Of a DNA stretch of 6,366 nucleotides, positions 1-4,963 are shown piece after piece; positions within the stretch are counted from its first letter, which is position 1, and the number at the start of each line of letters is the position of its first letter. Location: assembly GCA_030628305.1 (NCBI GenBank), contig DAOVRE010000097.1:1-6366 (forward strand), read 5' to 3'. The translations under genes were made by a program, and so were the position numbers. The notes below the pieces were generated by a model. It saw only the letters and a program-made list of their open reading frames with translations. It searched no databases and was not told where the DNA came from. This DNA is from Candidatus Heimdallarchaeota archaeon (GTDB lineage Archaea; Asgardarchaeota; Heimdallarchaeia; Heimdallarchaeales; Heimdallarchaeaceae).

Positions 1-137
1 AAATTGCAGAAGAGCTTATTGGTAAAGAACTCCCGACTTGGAAAAGAATGACAAGGAATACCATTGAAGCTACTCTTGATAAACTAGTTCTTCAAGAAAA
101 AGTCATTCGCAGAGGGGAAGATTACTTACTCTCATAG
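1..137 (+). CDS. C-terminal end of a winged-helix protein (5' truncated by window)
   Basis: Reading from base 3, 44 codons run to a TAG stop at 135-137. The end reads TIEATLDKLVLQEKVIRRG followed by EDYLLS. This is the usual finish of a winged helix-turn-helix domain: a recognition helix of the T-x-x-x-x-L-D-K-L type, then a beta wing of the V-I-R-R-G-x-x-Y-L-L type. The protein is probably a DNA-binding regulator or contains such a module, but the rest lies outside the window, so the family cannot be named. It ends 61 bases before the ferredoxin/RdhA relic and on the same strand. The promoter of that relic carries an inverted repeat, so a local regulator-target pair is possible. That link is inference. 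Confidence 0.6.
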   Translation, partial: IAEELIGKELPTWKRMTRNTIEATLDKLVLQEKVIRRGEDYLLS

Positions 138-161
138 TAATGTTTAGTTTGTAATTTTCAC

Positions 162-179
162 GCTAATACTTATATTAGC
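162..179. repeat. Perfect inverted repeat over a TATA box, candidate operator
   Basis: GCTAATA at 162-168 and TATTAGC at 173-179 are exact reverse complements separated by CTTA. The repeat contains the TATA-like element of the downstream relic gene, so a dimeric protein bound here would block TBP. No T tract follows, so it is unlikely to be a terminator for the upstream gene. The upstream winged-helix gene is an obvious but unproven candidate for the binding protein. Confidence 0.5.
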
Positions 180-198
180 ATCATATACTACCCAAACA
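170..198 (+). promoter_or_regulatory. Archaeal TATA box and leaderless start region of the RdhA-like relic
   Basis: TTATATTA at 170-177 is centred about 25 bases upstream of the ATG at 199. That is the spacing expected when an archaeal transcript starts at or next to the start codon. No Shine-Dalgarno-like sequence is present in 180-198, which agrees with a leaderless mRNA. Confidence 0.5.
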
Positions 199-1097
199 AT
201 GAGTATTCCTAATATACTAAAATTGTGTGATCCTAACGTTTGTAAATTAGAATGTATTGATGTTTGCCCTCAGAATAAGAAAAACAAAGTTGCAATTGAG
301 ATTAAAGATGATAAAGCACATATCATAAAAAAGAATTGTATTAATTGTTTGCAATGTGTTTATGCATGTCCATTAGATGCTATTGAAACTACGATAGGTG
401 GCAAGAAAAAAGCAACATCTTCAAAACTGAAAGCAGATAAAACAAAGAAAACTAGACGAGAAGAGAAGAGCGTTTTCACTATTGATGAAACTATATTTGA
501 AAGGTACAGTGAAAAGAAAACTATTTTCAATAGAAGAATCTGGGATGAGAGCTATGAAGGTTATAAGAAACCAATATATGGGAAAGCATCAGAAAGAGCA
601 AAACTAGGGATAGATGGATACTCCGAAATAGAACAAGCTGCGATGGATGCTGCATGGTAGATTGAAAATCTTGTTTCCATGAATGAATTTCATGAAGAGC
701 GTTCAAAACTCTAAATGCTGAAGAGAAGAAGAAAGTTGAAGTTGCCAAGGCTAAAACTGATGTTAAACAAGTAAATTATGATGTTCAACAACCTCAACAA
801 TACAAAGTTGAAGACCCAAAAGAAATGACTGCTTGGTTGAAAAAAATAGCAAAATTTTATGGAGCTAACCTAATAGGAATAGCAAAGCTTGACCCAAAAT
901 GGATATACTCCGAGGATAGAATGAAGAGAGAATACGTAATTCCTGAAAATTTAAAGTATGCGATAGTTATTGCAATAGAAATGGATCAAGGGGCAATAAA
1001 CACTTCCCCAAAGATGCCTTCTGGTATTGCAACTGGCTTAGGATACTCAAAGATAGCTTTTGTTAGAACATTAGTATCAAAGTTTGCTAAAAATCTT
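199..1097 (+). pseudogene. Decayed ferredoxin-reductive dehalogenase (RdhA-like) fusion gene, truncated
   Basis: The 199-657 frame encodes a 2[4Fe-4S] ferredoxin domain with cysteines at residues 10, 15, 19, 23 (C-x4-C-x3-C-x3-CP) and 47, 50, 53, 57 (C-x2-C-x2-C-x3-CP). The spacing and the VAIEI...HIIKKNCINC pattern resemble the N-terminal domain of ABCE1/Rli1. A Lys-rich linker follows, then a segment (ERYSEKKTIFNRRIWDESY, later GYSEIEQAAMDAAW) typical of reductive dehalogenase N-termini. A TAG at 658-660 interrupts it, but the same frame continues sensibly to about 710. One base is then lost between about 694 and 712, and the frame containing 711-1097 continues with IAKFYGANLIGIAKLDPKW, EYVIPENLKYAIVIAIEMD and ATGLGYSKIAFV, all RdhA-like. 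Homology stops at about 1097, where a CGNDTALSIP-like stretch would be expected. The corrinoid-binding core and C-terminal Fe-S clusters are absent. The ferredoxin head up to 660 could still be made as a 153-residue protein. Two lesions plus truncation make a pseudogene far likelier than recoding. Confidence 0.72.
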
Positions 1098-1132
1098 TCT
1101 TTTTTTATTGCGGAGAAAACTACTATAATCTA

Positions 1133-1142
1133 TTTAATATAT
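1133..1142 (+). promoter_or_regulatory. TATA box of the small RNA candidate
   Basis: TTTAATATAT lies about 22-25 bases upstream of the first paired base of the candidate RNA at 1158. This is the right spacing for an archaeal promoter firing at about 1158-1162. There is no start codon with a plausible reading frame downstream, so it seems to serve an RNA rather than a protein. Confidence 0.5.
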
Positions 1143-1157
1143 CTTGAGAACTGTTTT

Positions 1158-1262
1158 CTGCCTTTAGGCAACCCCTTGCCCGTGAGGTGAAGTAGTGGCA
1201 GTTAGAAGAATTAATAGAGTTGCGCCACTAACTCTCCTCCATCCACCAGGGCAGTTTTTTTT
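1158..1262 (+). ncRNA. Candidate structured small RNA, about 100 nt, family unknown
   Basis: Bases 1158-1254 are about 53% G+C (51 of 97) in a window that is visibly AT-rich. The ends pair: CTGCCTT at 1158-1164 with AGGGCAG at 1248-1254 (7 pairs, one G-U). Inside are a perfect GGCAA/TTGCC hairpin with a CCCC loop (1167-1180) and a perfect TAGTGGC/GCCACTA stem (1193-1199 with 1224-1230). The latter can extend through GAGG 1184-1187 with CCTC 1236-1239. AGTTAG at 1200-1205 can alternatively pair with CTAACT at 1228-1233, so two folds may compete. A TATA box sits upstream and T8 follows directly. I see no tRNA T-loop, no C/D or H/ACA boxes, no SRP or 5S signature and no known riboswitch core. 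The next gene has its own promoter, so a free-standing RNA is favoured over a leader. The family is unrecognised. Confidence 0.5.
1248..1262 (+). terminator. Terminal stem 3' arm plus T8 tract
   Basis: AGGGCAG, the 3' arm of the closing stem, is followed immediately by eight T residues at 1255-1262. Archaeal RNA polymerase terminates at such T runs. The tract fixes the probable 3' end and the strand of the small RNA candidate. Confidence 0.55.
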
Positions 1263-1334
1263 ATATTCATAACATTGTGATTATTCATCTATTTTTCACT
1301 ATTTCCTAGTAAATGCTGTGTCTATTGGGTTCAA

Positions 1335-1374
1335 TTTAAAAAGGTTTAAACATTTTCAACGTTAAACGGTGGAT
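1335..1374 (+). promoter_or_regulatory. TATA box and ribosome binding site of the lysine transaminase gene
   Basis: TTTAAA occurs at 1335-1340 and again at 1345-1350. The first would start transcription near 1362 and leave a short leader holding GGTGGAT at 1368-1374, five bases before the ATG. GGTG matches the archaeal 16S tail complement. A nearly identical AAGGTGGAT precedes the formimidoyltransferase gene, which supports its use as a ribosome binding site in this genome. Confidence 0.5.
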
Positions 1375-1379
1375 TTGAA

Positions 1380-2690
1380 ATGGATACTATAGAAAAATTA
1401 TCTAAACATATGCTTGTTGACGGATTTCCTTTGATTCTTGACATGGAAAAAAGTCAAGGTTGTAGAATTTATGATAAAAAAACTGATAAAACTTTTCTAG
1501 ATTTCTTCTCTTTCTTTGCTTCTAACCCTGTAGGTATGAACCATCCTGATATGGCTAGCAAAGAATTTATCAATAAAATAGGAACTATTGCAGTTAATAA
1601 ACCAAGTTGTTCAGATTTTTATACTGATGAAATGGGTGATTTTGTTGAAACCTTCAGCAGAGTAGGAATACCTGATTTCCTTCCAAACCTCTTTATGATA
1701 TCAGGTGGTGCATTAGCTGTAGAAAATTCTCTAAAAGCTGCTTTTGACTGGAAAGTGCGCAAGAATTTTGCTAAAGGAATAGATGAAGAAGTTGGATCAA
1801 AAGTTATTCATTTTGAACAAGCTTTTCACGGACGAAGTGGATACACTCTTAGTTTAACAAACACTTTCGATCCTCGTAAAATAAAGTACTTCCCCAAATT
1901 CAAAGATTGGCCAAGAGTAATCACCCCAAAAATTACTTTTCCTCTTGAAGAAAATTTCGAATCAGTAATGAAATTAGAGGAAAAAAGTTGCCAACAAATT
2001 CATGATGCAATAGAGCTATATGGAGACGACATTGCAGCCTTACTCATCGAACCTATTCAAGCAGAAGGTGGAGATAATCATTTTCGACCACAATTCATGG
2101 AAAAATTAAGGACAATATGTGACTCCAATGAAATTATGCTTGTTTATGATGAAATACAGACTGGTGCTGGAATGACCGGTTCTTTCTGGGCTCTTGATCA
2201 TTTTGGTGATAAAGCTAGACCTGATATTATCTGCTTTGGAAAGAAAATGCAAGTGTGTGGTATTCTTGCCTCCAACAAAGTTAAGGAAGTGGAAAACAAT
2301 GTTTTCGAAGAATCAAGTCGTATCAATAGCACTTGGGGCGGAAATTTGGTAGACATGGTCCGTGCTACAAAGTATCTAGAAATAATTGAGAAAGACAACT
2401 TAGTAGCTAAAGCAGCGACCAATGGTAAATATATGTTAGATTTGGTTTATGAATTCCAAACTGATTTCCCAGATTTAATAACCAACGCTCGTGGAAAAGG
2501 ATACTTTATTGCTTTTGACCTTCCTGATACTGCAACTCGTGACAAAATCATGAAAATAGCTTATGATAAACAGTTATTGATTTTAGGTTGTGGTGAAAAA
2601 TCAATCCGTTTCAGACCTTACCTTACAACAGAGCAAGCTGAAATTGATGAAGGTATGGCTATTCTATTAGAGATTTTCAAATCTCTTTAA
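1380..2690 (+). CDS. lat: L-lysine 6-transaminase (PLP-dependent, class III aminotransferase)
   Basis: 436 residues, the usual family length. The enzyme moves the epsilon-amino group of lysine to 2-oxoglutarate, giving glutamate and allysine, which cyclises to piperideine-6-carboxylate; it acts in the cytosol. Visible family blocks are NPVGMNHPDM, FHGRSGYTLSLTNT, EPIQAEGGDNHF (from E224), YDEIQTGAGMTGSFW (Asp257 expected to hold the PLP ring nitrogen), FGKKMQVCG with the Schiff-base lysine at 288 or 289 (288 more likely), and STWGGNLVDMVRA. E229 aligns with the Glu243 switch residue that I recall from the Mycobacterium tuberculosis enzyme. The EGGDNH block is shared with eukaryotic-type GABA transaminases, but FGKKxQVCG and the HGRSGYTLSLTNT block favour lysine. 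The ATG at 1380 follows GGTGGAT by five bases. No piperideine-6-carboxylate dehydrogenase is in view, so the fate of the product is open. Confidence 0.9.
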   Translation: MDTIEKLSKHMLVDGFPLILDMEKSQGCRIYDKKTDKTFLDFFSFFASNPVGMNHPDMASKEFINKIGTIAVNKPSCSDFYTDEMGDFVETFSRVGIPDFLPNLFMISGGALAVENSLKAAFDWKVRKNFAKGIDEEVGSKVIHFEQAFHGRSGYTLSLTNTFDPRKIKYFPKFKDWPRVITPKITFPLEENFESVMKLEEKSCQQIHDAIELYGDDIAALLIEPIQAEGGDNHFRPQFMEKLRTICDSNEIMLVYDEIQTGAGMTGSFWALDHFGDKARPDIICFGKKMQVCGILASNKVKEVENNVFEESSRINSTWGGNLVDMVRATKYLEIIEKDNLVAKAATNGKYMLDLVYEFQTDFPDLITNARGKGYFIAFDLPDTATRDKIMKIAYDKQLLILGCGEKSIRFRPYLTTEQAEIDEGMAILLEIFKSL

Positions 2691-2747
2691 TTTCTTTTCT
2701 TCTCCATTGCGATGATTTTAAATATTCATCCTTTTGTTATTTTTTAC
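2691..2747 (+). terminator. T-rich tracts after the lysine transaminase gene
   Basis: Directly after the TAA stop come TTTCTTTTCTTCTCC at 2691-2705 and a second run ending in TTTTTTAC near 2740-2747. Such pyrimidine/T tracts are typical archaeal terminators. Together with a fresh TATA box downstream, they suggest that the transaminase is transcribed separately from the formimidoyltransferase gene. Confidence 0.4.
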
Positions 2748-2763
2748 AGCTAATGATTTAGCT
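2748..2763. repeat. Perfect inverted repeat upstream of the formimidoyltransferase promoter
   Basis: AGCTAA at 2748-2753 and TTAGCT at 2758-2763 are exact reverse complements around TGAT. Its GCTAA/TTAGC half-sites recur in the inverted repeat at 162-179, though with four bases between them here and eight there. It may be a regulator site or part of the preceding T-rich terminator region; a chance occurrence in AT-rich DNA is also possible. Confidence 0.3.
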
Positions 2764-2781
2764 CAAAAAATGTGATTCATG

Positions 2782-2824
2782 ATTAAACTTAAGATTTCAT
2801 TGTGAATCTGATAAATAAGGTGGA
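2782..2824 (+). promoter_or_regulatory. Putative TATA box and Shine-Dalgarno of the formimidoyltransferase gene
   Basis: ATTAAACTT near 2782-2790 would start transcription around 2810. This gives a short leader with AAGGTGGA at 2817-2824. That site lies five bases before a TTG codon at 2830 and identifies the TTG as the start. There is no ATG or GTG in frame at this position. Confidence 0.45.
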
Positions 2825-2829
2825 TAATA

Positions 2830-3738
2830 TTGCCTCTAGTAGAATGTGTGCCAAATTTCAGTGAAGGAAAACGTGAAGAAGTAGTACAACAAATTGTTGA
2901 TGCTATTAAAAAAGCTGGCAAGATAACTCTTCTTGACAGCCGTATGGATCCTGATCATAATAGAGCTGTAGTAACTTTCATAGGAGAACCTAATGAGTGT
3001 TTAAAAGCAGCTTTCGCAGGATGTAAAAAAGCAACAGAACTCATAGATATGAATGAACATGTGGGAGAACATAATAGGTTTGGAGCTACTGATGTAATTC
3101 CTTTCATACCTGTTTCTGATGTATCGTTAGAAGAATGTGTTGTCTTAGCAAAGAAACTTGGAGAAAAATTAGCAAAGGAACTCAAGATTCCTGTATATCT
3201 TTATGGTGCTGCTGCTGAGAAACCTGAAAGAGAAGTTCTTCAGAAGTTTAGAACTAAAACTTTCCAATATGAACAATTGAAAGAAGAAATAGCAAAAGAT
3301 GACCAGTATATTCCTGATTTTGGTGATAGAGAAACTCATCCAACTGCAGGAGCAACAATTATCGGAGCTAGAAACTTTCTTGTCGCTTACAATGTTTATC
3401 TTAATACTGATGATATGTCAATAGCTAAAACTATTGCAAAAAATATTAGACACAGTGGTGGTGGTCTCAGATATATCCAAGCTGGAGCAATGGAGATTAC
3501 TGAAAGAAAGTGTGTTCAGGTTTCAATGAATATAACTGATTATAAAGGAACACCTCTACACCGCGTTTTTGACATGATAAAAAGAGAAGCGGAAAGATTT
3601 GGTGTAGCTGTAACAGAAAGCGAGATCTATGGAATGGTACCGATGGATGCTTTGCTTGATGCCGCAGAAAGCTACTTACAATTGAATAAATTCGATAGAG
3701 ATCAAATTATAGAAAAAAAACTAGATTCTGAAGAGTGA
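2830..3738 (+). CDS. Glutamate formimidoyltransferase (TTG start)
   Basis: 302 residues, the normal size for the stand-alone enzyme. It transfers the formimino group of N-formimino-L-glutamate to tetrahydrofolate, giving glutamate and 5-formimino-tetrahydrofolate, the last step of one histidine-degradation route. The protein opens with LVECVPNFSEGK, the canonical N-terminus, which supports the TTG start preceded by AAGGTGGA. EHNRFGATDVIPFIPV contains His81, which aligns with the catalytic histidine (His82) of the porcine enzyme; the usual Pro after that His is Asn here. The N-subdomain spans about 1-180. The C-subdomain begins near HPTAGATIIGARNFLVAYNV and continues through RHSGGGLRYIQAGAMEI. 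The cyclodeaminase gene follows after five bases and handles its product, so the two replace the fused animal FTCD protein. No hutH, hutU or hutI lies in the window. Confidence 0.92.
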   Translation: MPLVECVPNFSEGKREEVVQQIVDAIKKAGKITLLDSRMDPDHNRAVVTFIGEPNECLKAAFAGCKKATELIDMNEHVGEHNRFGATDVIPFIPVSDVSLEECVVLAKKLGEKLAKELKIPVYLYGAAAEKPEREVLQKFRTKTFQYEQLKEEIAKDDQYIPDFGDRETHPTAGATIIGARNFLVAYNVYLNTDDMSIAKTIAKNIRHSGGGLRYIQAGAMEITERKCVQVSMNITDYKGTPLHRVFDMIKREAERFGVAVTESEIYGMVPMDALLDAAESYLQLNKFDRDQIIEKKLDSEE

Positions 3739-3743
3739 ATAAC

Positions 3744-4382
3744 ATGAGTAAAGAATTAATCGATATGAAAATAACAGAATTTCTTGAAGTTTTAGCGTCT
3801 AACGCTCCTGCACCTGGTGGTGGTGCAGCAGCTGCTATCGCTGGAGCAATGGGCGCAGGATTAGGTTCAATGGTTGCTAACCTAACTATTGGTAAAGAAG
3901 GATATGAAACTGTACAAGACTTCTTCAAGGAAAAGCTTGTCAAAACTGAAGCATTAAGAGCTAAGTTAACCGAATTAGTTGATTTAGATGCCAATGCTTT
4001 TAGTGGAGTAATCAAATCATTTGGTTTGCCAAAGGGAACAGAAGAGGAAAAAGCTGTTCGTTCTGCTACAATTTTATCCGAATATAAAGTTGCCACTGAA
4101 GTTCCCATGGAAACTTGCAAAGCATGCAGAGAAGTTATAGACCATCTAATTGACATGGGCACTAAAGGTAATAAAAACGCTTTAAGTGACATCGCAGTTG
4201 GTGCTTTATGCGCTCTTACAGGACTTAAATCAGCTGTTCATAATGTTGAAATTAATCTTGGCTATATATCTGGTAAAGATAAAGTATATGCAGAACAGAT
4301 GGAAGCACAACTCGGAAGTTTATTAGAGAATATTGATGAAAAGGTCAACAAACTCGATGAAGAGGTTCGAGCAACCTTTTAA
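3744..4382 (+). CDS. fchA: Formiminotetrahydrofolate cyclodeaminase
   Basis: 212 residues from the ATG at 3744. It converts 5-formimino-tetrahydrofolate to 5,10-methenyl-tetrahydrofolate and ammonia. The family signature is clear: LASNAPAPGGGAAAAIAGAM, then MVANLTIGKEGY, a central DLDANAF segment, VPMETCKACREV, and near the end GNKNALSDIAVGAL and NVEINLGYI. It forms an all-helical bundle and is soluble. A GTG at 3735 in the same frame would add MNN and overlap the preceding stop by four bases. I prefer the ATG because family members begin close to this point and because GAGTGAAT, a weak ribosome-binding-site-like sequence, lies just upstream of it. The five-base gap to the formimidoyltransferase gene indicates one operon and coupled function. 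Confidence 0.9.
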   Translation: MSKELIDMKITEFLEVLASNAPAPGGGAAAAIAGAMGAGLGSMVANLTIGKEGYETVQDFFKEKLVKTEALRAKLTELVDLDANAFSGVIKSFGLPKGTEEEKAVRSATILSEYKVATEVPMETCKACREVIDHLIDMGTKGNKNALSDIAVGALCALTGLKSAVHNVEINLGYISGKDKVYAEQMEAQLGSLLENIDEKVNKLDEEVRATF

Positions 4383-4385
4383 CAA

Positions 4386-4397
4386 TTTTTCTTTTTT
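4386..4397 (+). terminator. T-rich tract after the cyclodeaminase gene
   Basis: TTTTTCTTTTTT begins four bases after the TAA stop. It could end the formiminotransferase-cyclodeaminase transcript, at least partly. Only 35 bases separate the two genes and no clear TATA box fits between them, so read-through into the NUDIX gene is also possible. Confidence 0.4.
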
Positions 4398-4407
4398 ACT
4401 TATTAAT

Positions 4408-4412
4408 GTGAT
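4408..4412 (+). promoter_or_regulatory. Shine-Dalgarno GTGAT of the NUDIX gene
   Basis: GTGAT lies five bases before the ATG at 4418 and matches the complement of the archaeal 16S 3' end. It supports this ATG as the start and implies a transcript with a leader, hence possible co-transcription with the preceding operon. Confidence 0.45.
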
Positions 4413-4417
4413 AATAG

Positions 4418-4963
4418 ATGAATCTAGTTTCCAAACTTCGAACTGTTCTTGATCCAATAGACAAAGAATTTCAATTCAAAGAAAATCTTGTTTTAACAGC
4501 TGTTCTGATTCCTATTTTCATAATTGATGAGAAAATCCTTATGACTAAAAGATCCAACCTTGTAAAATTCCATAAAAGACGAATAGCTTTTCCTGGAGGG
4601 AGATATGATGATCAAGACCAAGATCTTATTACTACTGCCTTAAGGGAAACTTATGAAGAAGTTGGTATAAAACCTGGTCAAGTTGAAGTTATAGGAAAGC
4701 TTAACCCATTAGAGACAATAAATAATCATTATGTGCATCCCTATGTTGGTATCATCTCAGAAGATATAGAAATAATAATTAATCCTGATGAAGTTGCAGA
4801 ATATTTCTTTGTTCCTATAACTAAATTGTTGGATAAGAGCACTGCAAAAAAGGGATTTATAGCCGGAGGAGTAAGATTATATTACTCTGTGGAAAAATAC
4901 AAAATCTGGGGCATTACAGCTGGAATTTTATCTGATCTCTTAACTAGATTAAAATCTTTTTAG
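4418..4963 (+). CDS. NUDIX hydrolase, CoA-pyrophosphatase (NudL/Nudt7) type
   Basis: 181 residues. The family cleaves the diphosphate of CoA or its derivatives to 3',5'-ADP and 4'-phosphopantetheine. LMTKRS at 41-46 and AFPGG at 57-61 form the CoA-type motif ahead of the Nudix box. The box runs GGRYDDQDQD (60-69), TALRETYEEVGI (73-84), with metal-binding acids at E77, E80 and E81; the spacing is that of NudL-like proteins (PGGxxDxxD...TALRExxEEV). The central Gly of the CoA signature is Arg54 here and the preceding Arg is Lys50, so the substrate may differ. The C-terminal region has HPYVGII and EVAEYFFVPI, also as in this family. The stop overlaps the convergent gene's stop by four bases. The family call is firm; the substrate is not. 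Confidence 0.82.
   Translation: MNLVSKLRTVLDPIDKEFQFKENLVLTAVLIPIFIIDEKILMTKRSNLVKFHKRRIAFPGGRYDDQDQDLITTALRETYEEVGIKPGQVEVIGKLNPLETINNHYVHPYVGIISEDIEIIINPDEVAEYFFVPITKLLDKSTAKKGFIAGGVRLYYSVEKYKIWGITAGILSDLLTRLKSF

Noticed and set aside
658..660. TAG as a pyrrolysine or other recoded codon in the relic gene
   Set aside because: TAG ends two other genes in the window (135-137 and 4961-4963). The same relic gene also has a frameshift and a truncation, so a nonsense mutation is the simpler reading.
527..748. Minus-strand open frame of 73 codons over the relic gene
   Set aside because: It overlaps a recognisable Fe-S/RdhA reading on the plus strand, has no promoter or ribosome binding site, and its translation is Ser/His/Phe-rich without any motif.
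825..1190. A separate 121-residue gene starting at the ATG at 825
   Set aside because: The frame is open and RdhA-like upstream of 825 back to about 711, there is no ribosome binding site, and after 1097 it only reads through a promoter and into the small RNA. It is the tail of the pseudogene.
1158..1254. tRNA, C/D or H/ACA guide RNA, or SRP RNA
   Set aside because: There is no T-loop, no C (RTGATGA) or D (CTGA) box pair, no ACA box near the 3' end, and the element is too short for archaeal SRP or RNase P RNA.
1158..1262. Cobalamin riboswitch, suggested by GGTGAAG and GCCACTA
   Set aside because: The elements are in the wrong order and there is no B12-box sequence. The element lies after the corrinoid-type relic and ends in a T8 tract 118 bases before a gene with its own promoter.
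2198..2422. Minus-strand open frame inside the lysine transaminase gene, and a similar one at 2955-3185 inside the formimidoyltransferase gene
   Set aside because: Both are antisense to strongly conserved enzymes, lack start signals and show no family features.
2773..2806. GATTCA...TGAATC inverted repeat around the formimidoyltransferase promoter
   Set aside because: Only six bases per arm with a long AT-rich spacer. This is expected by chance in this composition.
3707..4192. Long open frame of 161 codons on the minus strand
   Set aside because: It lies opposite the firmly identified cyclodeaminase gene and is low-complexity Ala/Ser/Leu-rich. It is a shadow of the codon pattern.
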